Source: Stieleria mannarensis
Lineage (GTDB): Bacteria; Planctomycetota; Planctomycetia; Pirellulales; Pirellulaceae
Direction of reading: 5' to 3'
DNA length: 64,000 bases
Assembly: GCF_014154935.1 (NCBI RefSeq)
Contig: NZ_JACEHH010000027.1
Coordinates: 1 to 64,000 of the forward strand
Made by a program: the position numbers and the translations under genes. A model generated the notes under the pieces. It worked only from the letters and a program-made list of their open reading frames with translations, was not told the origin of the DNA and did no database searches. Numbering within the stretch: the stretch's first letter is position 1; every line of letters begins with the position of its first letter. Below, one piece after another: positions 40,701 to 47,330 of this stretch.

Positions 40701-43700
40701 ACGATCAACTGATCGGTGGTCGCGACGTGGACCATTTGGTCGGCGGCCCGGGAACCGATCGTTTCTTGACCGAGAGCATTTGGGAAACCGTCGATCGTGA
40801 AACGTTTGATCCATCGATTGATGAAACCATCGACGTCGCGTTTTACGAGACGACCGTGTTGGCCGCCGATCCGTTGGTCGACCCGCTGCAAGTCACGAGC
40901 CCTGGACTTCGCGCCGCGATTGCCCAGACGATGGGGCATCCGGTGACGGTTAACGCCGTCGGGGATCCCGTGTTTCATCGGCCATGGTATGCCAGTGAAC
41001 TGGCGCAGATTGAGTACTTTGACCTGGCGGCAGGCTTGGGAATCAGTGACCTGGCGGGACTGGAGCTACTTCCCAACCTGCGTCGCGTCGACCTGCGGCA
41101 AAATCAATTCACTCAGTATCCCGAAACACTGCTGCAATTGCCGCTGCTGAAACAGGTCGTCTTGGATGGGAATCCGATCGAAAGCCTGGAGCCTTTGCTG
41201 GGGATTCGAGTCGTCGATGGCGGTGATTCCGCCTTGGAGTTGTTTGGGCAATGGTCGAACCAACCGATTTCGCCGGATTTCGCTTGGGAAGGCGACTACT
41301 TGGTCGGAGTCAATGGTGCGCATGCGGTCGCGACGTTCGACGTCGGTGAAGCGGAAGTCGATCTGTTGGTCACTTGGCCGCCGCTCAATGAAGTGCCCTC
41401 GAATCTGACCTACACGATCTTCGATTCGCGCGGCGAAGTCGATGGAGTGCTGGGATCGGTTGACGTGGACGCATCGATTCCGCCGTCGCCGAATCAATCG
41501 GATGCCTTCGGCGGCAAACAGTGGCTGAACCTGGGCCGCTACCAGTCCGGCCACGGGCCTATGCGGGTGCGTGTGGAAACGCTGGACGGATCGAGTGTGC
41601 TGGTCGATGCGTTTGCGGCACGAGAAGCAGTTCCGCCGCAATTGGCGCTCGAGTCGCTGTCTGTGTTGGACGCCCCGCTGGACGCGACGACGCGCGACAT
41701 CATGCTTCCGATCCTACTGGCGCAGAATCCCCAGCTGGATGTCCGTTTCACTCCGAACGACGTCACGCCCGAAGTCGTGGCGTTGTCGTTTGACGCCGCG
41801 CGTAGCCAGGTTCTGGGATTTGACGACGACGTGGTCGAATTGCCGCCACAAATTTTGGACGGTGCCGATTCATTCTTGATCGAATTCTGGCACCGCTCGG
41901 ACCTGCCGAAAACGTCTACCGGGTTCGACGCGATCTTTTCGGCGGTCAGTGCCGCTGGAGAGGATTTCTTCCTGTCGCGATGGTCGCAAGACACGCTGGT
42001 GGTTCAGTTGAACGAGGTCGACGTGCTCCTTGATCCGTCGGTCAGCTTGTTTGACGGGCAATGGCGACACGTCGCGCTGGCACGGGACCTGAGCGATCCG
42101 GCCGCACCGACGTTGGGGCTGTGGATCGATGGCGTGCTTGTCGATCAGGTGTCGCTGCTGGGGATGGACGCCCGTGTGCTCCAGACGTTGGATGTCGCGG
42201 GACTGACATTGGGACGCGAACAGGATGTTCCCAATGGCGGATACGGACCTTCGCAGTACATTCGCGCCGATCTGGACGACTTCATCGTCTGGGACGGGTT
42301 TTGGACCTCGCCGTCCGAGTTCGCCACGGAGGTTGCGGCGATCCTGTCCACCCGCGCCGATGCCAATCGTCCTGTGGACAGTCGCATGAAGGCGTTTTAC
42401 CGCATGAACGAAACCAGCGGCCGGGCACTGGTCGACGCAACCGCGGGCGCGTGGGATGGATCGTTGGGCAGCACCGAGACCGGGACGCTGCAAACCGGAT
42501 CGGTACCGGTTCGTGTTTCGACCGGTTCGATCCAAATTGACGACGCCGTGTTCACCGACCCGAACTGGATTGATTCGGACGGCCAAACGGTGCAGGTGTC
42601 TGCGGCATCGAACAGTCCCGGTGTGGCCGTCAGTCTGGACGGCGATCAAATGGAGGTCCGGTATGACGGAAGCATCGACGGAAACGCAGCGATCACGATC
42701 GTTGCGGACGACGGGTTGGGACGCACCAGCCAACTTGTTCAGCCATGGGATGTTCGGGTTCCCTCGCAACGCGACGTCTCGGGCAAGGAGATGATTCGCC
42801 CGATCGTCAACGGCACGGTCGTGGATGCCGCCGACCAGCCGATCGGCAATGCGGTCGTTCATTTATTGGACATTGTCGGAAACGTGATCGCATGCACGGC
42901 AACCGACGCGGAGGGCGCCTATCGGATCGCCCCGTCGCTGGCGGCCGATGTCCACGCGGTGCAGGTGATTCGTGACGGAAGTGTGGTCAATGATGCCTAC
43001 GTGCTCGGACGCGGTGGTGACTTTTTCTACGACTTCGGAATCAATCCGTTTGATCCCGCCAGCGTCGACCTGGATGGCAACGGCCAGCAAGACCTCAACC
43101 CCGAAAGCGATCTCTTCTTTCAGAACCCGACCGTCAGCGGAAGTCTGCTGACACTGTCCAACGGTCAACGTGTCGGGAACAACACTGACACCACCACGAT
43201 TTGGGCGACCAGTGACATCACGGTGGCTTCCGGCTACACCGTTTTCATGCGAATGCGAATCAATGCGACCGGTCCGGCGGAAGGATCTCGGGGGTCATTC
43301 AGCATGGCTTTGTCCCCGCGTGATACCGCCAAAAGCGCGTTTCTGAGTCTCGGACGCCAGACGGTCAAGTTCGGCGATTTCACCGCATCGATGGACAACA
43401 CCGGCTGGCACGACTGGCGGATCGTGCAGCTACCGGGGGATGCCGATGCGATTTATGTGTTCCGCGACGACGTGTTGCTGAACCCGGACGGCATTCCGTT
43501 TCCCGGGATCACCTTCGCCGGCTTCAACGAAAATCGAATGGTTTTCGGCGATTTGGGAATCGGCGATGCCGGGACCTCACAGATCGACTGGATGGGGATC
43601 ACCAAGGGTGTCTTCTTCGTTCCGGGCACTTTAGATACCAACGTTGACTTGTCCCCGACGCGGCGGCTGGACATCGGCCCGAACCGTCATGCTGCTCAAG

Positions 43701-45058
43701 GGACGGCGCAATCGTTTGTCGCCGAGAGCGACGGCGTACTGCCGGCCGTCAATTGGCGCATCACAGGTCCTGGGGCATTCAACCTGTCGGGCAGCGGCAC
43801 GTCGGCCTCGTTCACGCCGCAGGAAGTCGGTGATTACACCGTACGATTCGAGTACGACAGCGACCCCGGCGTTTTTGATACGGCCAGTGTCTATGTCTAC
43901 CAGTCGTCGCCGGTCATTTCCGCGGCGACGCCGCCGCAGTCTGCAGCGCCCGCACCGGCCGCACCGGTGTCTCAAGCTACGTCTCAAGTGGTCGTCGAAG
44001 AAGGGGCGACGATCGACCTGGTCGTCGACCCGAGTTCATTCAGGCTGCCCGGCCCCGTGACATCGGTGACGTGGGTTGCGACCAACGCGGAAGGCGCAAT
44101 GGAGACCGGCCCCGATGCGTCGCAGTGGTCATTCACCCCGCCCGATGAAGGGCGTTACACGATCACGGCGACCGCAAGTGATGGAACCCACAGCGCCACC
44201 ACGGCGCCCTTTGTCCTACTCGCGACCAACGTCGAACCGGACCTGATGCTCGATCAAGGCTCTCAGGATCTGAATGCCGATTCCGTCGTGGTCTCGGGAA
44301 GTTTTACTGATCCCGGCGAGGATCTTTGGTTGGCCACGGCGGATTTTGGTGACGGCACTCGGCGTCCGATTGTCCTGGATGCGGACAAATCATTCCGAAT
44401 CGAACATGATTTCGAAACGCCCGGGATCTATCGGGTCACCGTGACGGTCGATGATCAAGACGGTGGCACCGAGCAAGCCACCTTCGACGTCACGTACCGG
44501 TCGGAAATCGACGTCCAACGCGTGGTGATCAACGATGGAACGGCCAGTCGGTCCGCTGTGACATCCCTGGAGGTGACCTTCAATCAAATCGTGGAAGTCC
44601 CACGGGAAGCACTCGCGCTGCGAAACCGCGAGACGGGGGGCGAGGTCGAAACGTTTGCCTACCAGATCGACAACTCCGCGGGAGTGACCGCCTTGGAACT
44701 GACATTCCTGCCCGGTCCATCGGTCATCCAGCGAGATTCGGGCAATTCACTGGCCGATGGGAATTACGAGTTGATCTTGCGTTCGACGGGGGTGACATCG
44801 ACCAACGACTCGGTTCGTGCGATGCCGCGGGACCATGTTTTCGGCCGCGATGCCACCGATGAGTTCTTTCGATTCTACGGCGACCGCGATGGTGATCGCG
44901 ATGTGGACGGCCGGGACTACGGGCGATTCGGCACGACGTTTCTAAAATCCGCAGGCCAAGCCGGTTATGACGCGGCATTCGATTTCGATGGTGACGGCGA
45001 CGTCGACGGACAGGACTACGGACGATTCGGGAGGAACTTTCTGCGAGCCCTCGGGTGA
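25724..45058 (+). CDS. Giant secreted RTX/FG-GAP/LamG/PKD protein with dockerin-like tail
   Basis: About 6,444 residues in one uninterrupted frame, the dominant gene of the window. Near the N-terminus is the planctomycetal export motif (RRTVEKLEQRQLLAAD). Residues 100-2200 are long, repetitive beta-rich segments with three flagellin-hook-like motifs in the protein (about 240-320, 870-965, 3236-3350). RTX calcium-binding nonapeptides (GGDGDDxLxGG) occur at about 2226-2490 and 2546-2766, with further short blocks. FG-GAP/VCBS repeats span about 3890-4830, a short LRR 5096-5166, a LamG-like domain 5364-5525 (DGQWRHVALARD, LWIDGVLVDQ), a CarboxypepD-regulatory-like domain about 5700, PKD-like about 6170-6260, and a duplicated dockerin-like tail 6383-6443. 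I prefer the ATG at 25724; a GTG at 25643 is in frame. A calcium-dependent surface adhesin or matrix protein is inferred. Confidence 0.88.
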   Translation: MLFQHRSGSSRKRSARPSAPRPESRQTRQKRRRTVEKLEQRQLLAADPLSPDQQSALDVGLDALADHAAQVASLGSLNEPLSLVGGTWGQQFDFGSLIETEFADPLAMFVTDTAVPTSDEVVAFIQGLSGGSDGLVFETGATSVESDNGTLTFDTALYATKTVDYTPDLNHDALRLTGGGSREATFSFDYEFEFGVNASGEFFATIESLTLDVRDTVQLTATDDAPDPALVDRPIEFSLLVNDSIAVRATLPAHTDGNLTPLTERLNEAIRQPLIDAGLAGDLRFIETGGRLAIESTSAQIRSLRWNSDEGEGLGFADGTSNSNAFDPTLDYGLIGLDTHDGGLAAVVHMDIETSKSGMQLTATELSNPTLDVERSQDVRVRLPVALATGELIAGQPTIIASQPEFGRPVLMTLDAFDEVDARHDAMSQTLRDGFAAVTQFGSRLESQSEFSSSLPLLDTTLGQATDIDTLLKSKLQSTVEGLLQSNPRPSWDQVRTALHRVEGVTVTPGDTDRDRQIELGLRVEQTQTSSHRITLAGAATEGGLAVAEDALPTIDLETSSIIPLNVRIDRAATASPLDAFSVAFGTTGDPVQQSIEISNQSIGFLDGQFGFLSVTADGNFNAAATLDTAVAGGGHVAASELASAAIALTAGGTANADLSVTGSIGSSGYTGTFGVAVSDADVFSGDAELQPINIDAVAPFNNMSADSFAGGLAQVSQWLGNFVDEKLGDAIPLSGGRHYSELVDFRTLFEDQVLSLLKQDGQLQFATAQEFLALSPLITGVSYTGNDLIFDLQLTPLVETLDADLTFDLELGDLVGVTSDATLLLSATVGGSFQFGVDLTPLGASSASITEATSIEKGTAGAINGGKGVMIQSGQDDLIVTLRDGTEQSVNLDGMSTLGDVIAALDAVSPQLSVSIRQDNGKGVALRIVDRSEGDSALSIRAAGDSLAGLGLGILGDVETTEDGSAAVIEGLPLHGDTIADHLFVQETNGEPILSGAIELSHADFSADANLGFTEVSIVGGRFLPSVVNAGIGLPRSRMTPADLFASLEEGVSLAAEAELSGLIQFELPVIGSVGGRDFGAPGEKWIASIDQFGGDLVADIRGSIDDVLEQLVDVDAGDLLDGLKDGLRQLLSAEGLTLPFMDVSLPEAIGLQKFLDDLLASIDRIGSSTLDVLSAGVNRMVQLSSSAADPPSIDFPEIAISLPELFGFFRDSTQVRDASGGVVALPDLNALFETHFNFQVDLPDVDVSQKDMDEFLGGVASILDVLQLAGPGSLQGLETKLEQTLGLEPDAIRISILTPPGGPVEVRFDLDLGKSIETSFPLAVDLSDLNLAGIGDLVDVGGSSTLRLSAAADAKLSLGMEVSAAGVKPFLYTDAGGSRLSLTANANAANIDFEASLGPLGVEIVDGDASIGPAEFALTFNDADGRYFFSDESLDLETSATGTAGANLPLQFPVGAPVTLVISSTDLTSAPTFNLAEVQTEIQDRIDQLGNIGDNLLALVGGWEGAFDLLTDTMRGQVLGVPLPLIGEALADEADFLDEIKQSVLQNIDGLAGQGVSVVQSAIFDALNGLEILQDSTSDSRVTVDDVLVSATSDILANNRVDFDVKLGRALKTVEVPIDFDLGLPGLNLSLSDTTVELDFGFEFNLGFGVGINEGFFIDTADTDLTVRFDASIPNLDARGQLAFLNIDATSGIDPVTGLPETRFDGSFEVDLNDPNGDGRLTLGEMFSSDFSTLVNHQLNAHAQANLHLVAGVGDSRILPSLRTDLAVNWGFGSASGVQPLTVEFQNVEMNLGEFFGGFVGDMLGRVQDVLRPVQPIIDVLQQRLPVISDLGGKDVTLIDLARLFGKADVADFLQSAIDVNNLILSLPGPESFSDSNRWVALGSFEVDPDALGGFTPGQSPNSISKDLSIVDGSQVVMDALGSLGQGETPGGGFKNNLAGAKGELSFPLIENPTSAFKLLLGKDVDLFLYDAPALGVDFSYTQSFPTPIPALFANFGGRIAAVADFAFGMDTSGIRKFTESGLVSSLVDGFFVSDRSAADGTGADVPEAYLRGALTAGASVNVLLAEAGIEGGVFADVNFDLHDIDRDGRVRASEIADNVALGPIHLFDVSGKVDAGLTAFYRVLFVRDEFEIARVNLLDFELARPTAAAPSPLAIQAGDVLTIQFTQGNDNYKVLPGTTTGSIIVQGQGRQSGEFFGVGSIVGHAGDGNDIVTIAPDVFVPVTIHGGTGDDQLSAGGGQTTFYGQAGNDRLTGGNDDDLLDGGDGDDVLIGDSGDDTLLGGAGEDYADGDRGRDQIQGGAGRDELHGGFDDDEIDGDGDDDQIFGDRGNDLLRGGDGNDKIEGGRGNDSVFGGQGDDELTGQEGSDEIDGGAGNDTINGGQRIDILRGGAGRDSISGGTGNDVIRGGDGDDLLRGGLGGDDIDGENGDDLIFADDDALGAAETVTNILSGGDGDDTIHGSRGNDVISGGYGADDLKGGPGRDLIWGGLAAYAASNFDPAQTDLFEKPPRFDEATAFGGSSYTLPRLITPTVVGGLSVGGEFADAGDILRGGDDSDWLFGGGGDDDLFGGSGHDYIDGGLGNDQNIFGNDGDDVIRGGSGADAIHGGLGIDQIYGDAGRDTLYGDGGTAAGSTDGQRLFGGDDVDSLYAWAATTTPVDAKGDELFGGGDGDFLYGNVRNELLVGESGPDFLSGDWAVGPGYSRNVNASIAGANDTLHGGGGQDQLYGGGGNDQLSGGGDADWIEGQDGMDTSIGGGGIDFLVLDVDPAYSVLGGEVFDGHGDGSPDDNATDVMLINGTAGDDIITLSAGADGRMKVTLTTFTDPANPATRVDTEIESVWTKVNADGDTVALVEQFRLSTGLGNDTVTFDPSLDLSILSQRSRDWVTVIDAGPGDDTVIGSAARDRIDGGRGSDVIRGLAGDDRLWGDQGPGDGSVTDHDVIFAGGGNDDLLGGQGTNALYAWSDDPAADDPFGIVDPQTGELEDTGLNRIIGGPGDDRLFGGTGLDLLYGGDGNNQLFTRTGEAFESLDGGDAGDGWKEYAKSTNQAWYVGGTNTSDLITVSYVTEPGILQGHHLVTRLTNNNGSFSFDAQVRLDFAATDGEGNLIWDPDVVFAGGDLAVEDPIIRAQSLNQTFNDRNSLSRLLPPEDDFRAIIIDALAGDDIVNVGPTVQKTVWIDAGDGNDQVTIESGRSILIDKTDPIDRRNDSAVETLDAMGEIRSAPFALQGTPVIVGSSVNVTDGQLIDDATFYLILDDFQDHIRVDVAASMTDGTEQGTSPNRDLTDLIDDINRAIGQTDAAGRVVATRAGDAIAISTLVISDPSRLAISIAPKNAAHTQLGLPNTATAMVDSVLTRSIRFAGLTIDSPEDRDYYRFAAPQSLSPILRVASLSADDGIEAQLTVEETRDGLTHYSVQVSSNSTPTIYELTVDFGDGLEPIVSDLSAEVQFERQDVIFGGRGDDVLQGGPGEDFVFGGPGNDILSGGNDRGASDLLFGQRGDDLFQTLPDELPVLRGTSTTFLPTQSDRFDGGVGSDSVVFLGGDLDDSGRPIDDVVSLRIDRLLQRYEVSSLVWDAANQNFAVDSIDPSDPSAPLRRRYHFFTTVGLENLVFDLRAGDDEFRGDAGYRFEGDASEWGLAEGDLQASGGNLLPIRIIGGDGNDRLSGTPNDDVLLGGDGIDFLAGGGGNDVLDGGSDNDLLSGDRTSRPDRLEFVSRGNVSGANDRFQFAAPLTLVGGDSASDLSFHLGDRRDVYLFQPLNERTFAGQPSVSQPSDRLNIVQVIDGQMTANTIAFQTVAAQNIGSETEPIWEPVEDDWFGVAEAYFVIVDYPAQLGGTVTSGDAIDYAILFEEAPDATSEVSIDALSTDNSDGLIRDTFDFGSGAGGRGIVVPAGDFNGDGFQDFILTSRDRVLGTDFFTSRFAYLYYGGPNTIWDPTAEDLVGSPLTELRLPGTLFNASGDENIAIIGTPGDFDGDGNSDIVIGSQSNGRAQLVIYFGGNTIVDSLAPGDTNHPDRVLELSGQSESVNEVLGGGVSDLNGDGIDELVLTYRQEGAADQTLVFEGQSRADWFAAPLTLADATRTFAFSATEHGPVGDINGDGAPDFAAVNDSQMMIVYGSTSDSIAAATSRVLASPDANGFRGSRVLAAGDIDGDGIDDAVLSGREEFGPFGFPIGSGLSYLVSGGLGTAQTLTSFAIPYLIPIDDFSGDGRTDLARLTRLPFNGLTYPAAEVFLSDDYAELIARLSGSEPNPHLRFVDERSWLLPADASIARSTRTPLIGSVGDLNGDERSDLAFFSPGQTNFSVVFGAALAVRPGGPGNPEPPLEPIDLPDTGRLTRAWRMAITREESLAKAAFDLFDPQPRLISAAVGVLGSVDGVELSAPRSIGDVNGDGHDDMVFATADGDVFVAGPFVESADSTIDNLSAVAFLDSVHAFPSGLQEVDGRVAMGSGNLQGDPVDDLALQRLEASGSGFAVDVRVFEGGPGLPARVTSDDTLFQRVYDFPAQGTQPESSQIRWLNVDGDSGDDLLISLVGADADRVAIVDTPSSAAGQSVLSVDVSALATSAPANHVVNTAATFSTFAIGDINGDGLDDIAVTSETLFDSRSPAFGQPEAPYDTGAVFILLGGFVGNVNLATQRDHLLLIPGGVDRVDSLGDFDGDGYDDFVIYRSIEGDNILAGKALIHRGGSVWNAATAALPPAWLKVSQGAVSEAIAIEDHGTFTVTIGDLNADGRADLVVGRPIADVVLLDGSRPTIQSNRRGQLSVFFDIETVRQFTIGDSVSINAADRLFEGQASNERLGSRFGGTLSDFDGDGVDDLWVGTPGVSADQGAARFLPGRRTATTLPIDLSVVHPIQNRDQFLVQGADGQPDRFGDLDGIGDQDEFVLQPGQQQAWFRIITAGDGAAGDYVRIETDAAEPGVRLDWFDADGVPLQRGQTRLEFRNAKAGLYYIRVARSETTSSDTSIGFVIEAFAPRLGASHPTQDRDRIFGGEGDDQLIGGRDVDHLVGGPGTDRFLTESIWETVDRETFDPSIDETIDVAFYETTVLAADPLVDPLQVTSPGLRAAIAQTMGHPVTVNAVGDPVFHRPWYASELAQIEYFDLAAGLGISDLAGLELLPNLRRVDLRQNQFTQYPETLLQLPLLKQVVLDGNPIESLEPLLGIRVVDGGDSALELFGQWSNQPISPDFAWEGDYLVGVNGAHAVATFDVGEAEVDLLVTWPPLNEVPSNLTYTIFDSRGEVDGVLGSVDVDASIPPSPNQSDAFGGKQWLNLGRYQSGHGPMRVRVETLDGSSVLVDAFAAREAVPPQLALESLSVLDAPLDATTRDIMLPILLAQNPQLDVRFTPNDVTPEVVALSFDAARSQVLGFDDDVVELPPQILDGADSFLIEFWHRSDLPKTSTGFDAIFSAVSAAGEDFFLSRWSQDTLVVQLNEVDVLLDPSVSLFDGQWRHVALARDLSDPAAPTLGLWIDGVLVDQVSLLGMDARVLQTLDVAGLTLGREQDVPNGGYGPSQYIRADLDDFIVWDGFWTSPSEFATEVAAILSTRADANRPVDSRMKAFYRMNETSGRALVDATAGAWDGSLGSTETGTLQTGSVPVRVSTGSIQIDDAVFTDPNWIDSDGQTVQVSAASNSPGVAVSLDGDQMEVRYDGSIDGNAAITIVADDGLGRTSQLVQPWDVRVPSQRDVSGKEMIRPIVNGTVVDAADQPIGNAVVHLLDIVGNVIACTATDAEGAYRIAPSLAADVHAVQVIRDGSVVNDAYVLGRGGDFFYDFGINPFDPASVDLDGNGQQDLNPESDLFFQNPTVSGSLLTLSNGQRVGNNTDTTTIWATSDITVASGYTVFMRMRINATGPAEGSRGSFSMALSPRDTAKSAFLSLGRQTVKFGDFTASMDNTGWHDWRIVQLPGDADAIYVFRDDVLLNPDGIPFPGITFAGFNENRMVFGDLGIGDAGTSQIDWMGITKGVFFVPGTLDTNVDLSPTRRLDIGPNRHAAQGTAQSFVAESDGVLPAVNWRITGPGAFNLSGSGTSASFTPQEVGDYTVRFEYDSDPGVFDTASVYVYQSSPVISAATPPQSAAPAPAAPVSQATSQVVVEEGATIDLVVDPSSFRLPGPVTSVTWVATNAEGAMETGPDASQWSFTPPDEGRYTITATASDGTHSATTAPFVLLATNVEPDLMLDQGSQDLNADSVVVSGSFTDPGEDLWLATADFGDGTRRPIVLDADKSFRIEHDFETPGIYRVTVTVDDQDGGTEQATFDVTYRSEIDVQRVVINDGTASRSAVTSLEVTFNQIVEVPREALALRNRETGGEVETFAYQIDNSAGVTALELTFLPGPSVIQRDSGNSLADGNYELILRSTGVTSTNDSVRAMPRDHVFGRDATDEFFRFYGDRDGDRDVDGRDYGRFGTTFLKSAGQAGYDAAFDFDGDGDVDGQDYGRFGRNFLRALG
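32400..34020 (+). repeat. RTX nonapeptide-coding repeat block inside the giant gene
   Basis: Degenerate 27-bp units encode calcium-binding GGxGxDxLx nonapeptides in two runs (32400-33190 and 33361-34020), for example GGDGDDVLIGD and GGRGNDSVFGG. Smaller runs occur at about 34390-34780, 36085-36240, 36690-36830 and 40680-40760. In known RTX proteins these fold into calcium-stabilised beta-rolls after secretion. Confidence 0.9.
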
Positions 45059-45089
45059 CATGATTGCATGGGAGATGCGATGCGTCACG

Positions 45090-45836
45090 TCAGCTGTGAG
45101 GAAACACCAGTCGCAGCACGAGCAGGAGCAAGACGCCGAGGACAAATGCGGCAAAGTGCAGGGCGTTCGTTCGGATGTCGTGGCTCTTCTTGATCTCCGG
45201 GATCAAGTCAGCCGCGGCAATGTACAGAAAATTTCCGGCCGCAAACGGAATCAGAAAAACGACATCGATTCGCGCGGAAGCGAAATAGGCGACAAGTCCC
45301 CCCGCGAGAAACGTGAGAGCCGAAACAAAGTTGTAGACCAGAGCCGTTGACTTCGACCAGCCGCCGTGAACGAGGACACCAAAGTCACCCAATTCTTGCG
45401 GCACTTCGTGTGCGGCGGCCGCCAACCAGGCAACAAGCCCCAGTCGAAAGTTGATCAAGAAGCTTGCGCCGACAAACAGCCCACCGATGAAATTGTGAAC
45501 GGCGTCGGCGATTAAGATCAGGTACGTCAACGGCTGTCGTTCGCTCGGTGCCTGCGAATGGCTATGGTGCCAGTTCAGGAATTGTTCCAGCGCCAGAAAA
45601 AGGATGAACCCGGCAACCAACCAAATGTACAGAGCCAGAGCGTTGTCCATCGCCTCCACCGCCGCCGGAATCATGTGAAACGACGCCCCACCGATCAGCG
45701 AACCTGCAGCGAAGGCCACTAGCGGGAGCAGAATCCGATCCAACGTTTGTTGCTTCAAGACCAACGTCACACTGCCGACCAAAGCAATGCAGCTCATCAA
45801 GAAACCAAACAGGATGATCCAAAGCAGCGTCGTCAT
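45090..45836 (-). CDS. ZIP-family divalent metal transporter
   Basis: A 248-residue membrane protein with about eight membrane segments. The two metal-site motifs of ZIP proteins are present: HNFIGGLFVGA in helix 4 and HEVPQELGDFGVL in helix 5. A histidine-containing loop (NWHHSHSQ) lies between helices 3 and 4, as in other family members. It should import zinc, iron or manganese into the cytoplasm; the specific metal cannot be told. The ATG at 45836 begins the first helix (LLWIILFGFLMSCIALVGS). It is convergent with the giant gene, 31 bp apart, with no clear terminator between them. Confidence 0.93.
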   Translation of the reverse strand: MTTLLWIILFGFLMSCIALVGSVTLVLKQQTLDRILLPLVAFAAGSLIGGASFHMIPAAVEAMDNALALYIWLVAGFILFLALEQFLNWHHSHSQAPSERQPLTYLILIADAVHNFIGGLFVGASFLINFRLGLVAWLAAAAHEVPQELGDFGVLVHGGWSKSTALVYNFVSALTFLAGGLVAYFASARIDVVFLIPFAAGNFLYIAAADLIPEIKKSHDIRTNALHFAAFVLGVLLLLVLRLVFPHS

Positions 45837-45870
45837 CGTGGAGTGGCTCAGGCATCAAAATAAGACGAAA

Positions 45871-45911
45871 CCCTCCCTGGCAGGGAGGGTCGAGCGTAGC
45901 GAGGGGAGGGG
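45871..45911. repeat. Dispersed hairpin repeat
   Basis: A perfect 9-bp inverted repeat with a 1-nt centre (CCCTCCCTGGCAGGGAGGG) is followed by CGAGCGTAGCGAGGGGAGGG. It lies between two minus-strand genes, just upstream of the ZIP transporter. It looks like one of the dispersed planctomycete hairpin elements. Confidence 0.75.
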
Positions 45912-45974
45912 CGATGGGTGGTGTTTGATCGAATCCGAGCCGCAGCCAACCCTCCCCGCTCCTGGCACATCTCG

Positions 45975-46505
45975 CTACCGATGCATCTCTTCGGAATCTG
46001 CGGCTTCCGGGGCTTGATGCGTGACTTTCTCACGTTCGTCCCGTTCGGCCTCTTGCACGAAAAGATACAGGTAGGGGATGTTGATCAACACGGCCAATAG
46101 GAATCCCGCGGTGGCGACGGCTCCGACCAAGGGCCAGTCGAACAAGGCTGCGGCAATGATGAAGGTTCCGACCGCCAGCAAGAACACAATGCCGAGTCCT
46201 GTCAAGATTCCGGCGTCCTGAACATCGAGTTCGATTTCTTTTTTCGAAATGGATTGCTGACCGGGTTCTCGTATCGCAGTCGCCCTGGACTGGCGTTCAA
46301 GCAGACCGAGTACGACATCGATCACAAATAGAATCGGGATAGGAATCGCCCCCAGGTAAGCCGCCGGCCGGACAAAAAGAAACATTACGATGGTCGATAC
46401 CAGCGCGACGATTAGCAACCAGCGCACCGTCGTCTTCGCGCGTCGCATCATGATGTGAGCATCTGGTTCTCCCAGGACGGGTTGGGTCGTTGATGTCGAG
46501 TTCAT
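45975..46505 (-). CDS. Membrane protein of unknown function
   Basis: A 176-residue protein with four predicted membrane segments: WLLIVALVSTIVMFLFV, AIPIPILFVIDVVLGLL, ILTGLGIVFLLAVGTFIIAA and VGAVATAGFLLAVLINIPYL. A charged central loop (ERQSRATAIREPGQQSISKK) separates the pairs, and the C-terminus is acidic and cytoplasmic-looking. No catalytic motif is visible. The start is an ATG at 46505 (GAGAAAG upstream) with an alternative GTG at 46517. It lies between the ZIP transporter and a His-rich protein on the same strand. I do not recognise the family. Confidence 0.65.
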   Translation of the reverse strand: MNSTSTTQPVLGEPDAHIMMRRAKTTVRWLLIVALVSTIVMFLFVRPAAYLGAIPIPILFVIDVVLGLLERQSRATAIREPGQQSISKKEIELDVQDAGILTGLGIVFLLAVGTFIIAAALFDWPLVGAVATAGFLLAVLINIPYLYLFVQEAERDEREKVTHQAPEAADSEEMHR

Positions 46506-46622
46506 AATCTTTCTCACTGCCTAAGACCTAATTGGGACGACGCAGCACCAACGTTGCATCGCGGTCGTGCGTCGCCTGAATAATGCTCTCACCAGGATTC
46601 CTCTGCCGAAATGCCTGGCGAG

Positions 46623-47036
46623 CTACATGCCTGATTCCATCGCTTGCTTCAAGAGACTGAGCTGAGCCATCACGGTGTGGTGGTGCTTCTTGATCCGTTC
46701 GTGTGCTTGACTCTGAGTTTCATGCTGCCGTGCTCGCCGGGCGTGTTCTTCCGCGAACGCCTCTTCGTCGTGTTCGTTGCTCGCTCCCGTCACGTACCCA
46801 AACATCGCTTGGTCGTGCTTGCGTTCAACGCATTGATGCTGCTCGATCACTTCCGCGTGATTTTGCACCGCTTCGCCGTGCATCCGGATGAGCTCTTCCA
46901 TTTGTTTTAATTGGGCGACTGCTTGCTGATGTTCCTGCTGCCATTGTGCGATGTCCTGCAACCAATTGGTGTGGTCGTGATCCCAGTGCCGATGATCAGC
47001 CCGCATCGTCGCAAAAGTGCTGACTTCTGTTGCCAT
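46623..47036 (-). CDS. Small His-rich coiled-coil protein of unknown function
   Basis: A 137-residue, almost entirely helical protein with very high histidine, glutamine and glutamate content (DHRHWDHDHTNWLQD, WQQEHQQAVAQLKQMEELI, ERIKKHHHTVMAQLSLLKQ). Heptad-like spacing suggests a coiled coil, and no signal peptide is present. I chose the ATG at 47036 because of a strong ribosome-binding site (AAAGGAAG) just upstream; the frame is open further to 47240 without similarity. The histidines could bind metal, which would fit the ZIP transporter two genes downstream. The role is unknown. The upstream gap to ftsH (47037-47330) has only small inverted repeats such as GTGCAAAATTGCAC. Confidence 0.7.
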   Translation of the reverse strand: MATEVSTFATMRADHRHWDHDHTNWLQDIAQWQQEHQQAVAQLKQMEELIRMHGEAVQNHAEVIEQHQCVERKHDQAMFGYVTGASNEHDEEAFAEEHARRARQHETQSQAHERIKKHHHTVMAQLSLLKQAMESGM

Positions 47037-47330
47037 GGTTCTTCCTTTCTTATGGGTCAGGTGAAAAGGGAAACAGTGGATCAAAAGGAGCAAACCTCGG
47101 GCCAGCGGCCGCTGGTCATAGGCCATTACACTGGGATTTCGCATATTTATTGCGAACCCGTGCAGTGTGAATTGTCCTTCAAATGATCTTGCAAAAGAAA
47201 AGCCGATCGGCTGTGATCGATTCATCACAAGACCGTGCACGGCACGTGCGGTGGCGGATCAAGTTGTGCAAAATTGCACGGCGTGCCTGAGGTGTGCACC
47301 CTCACCGATCGAGAAATCCACGTGGTCCGC

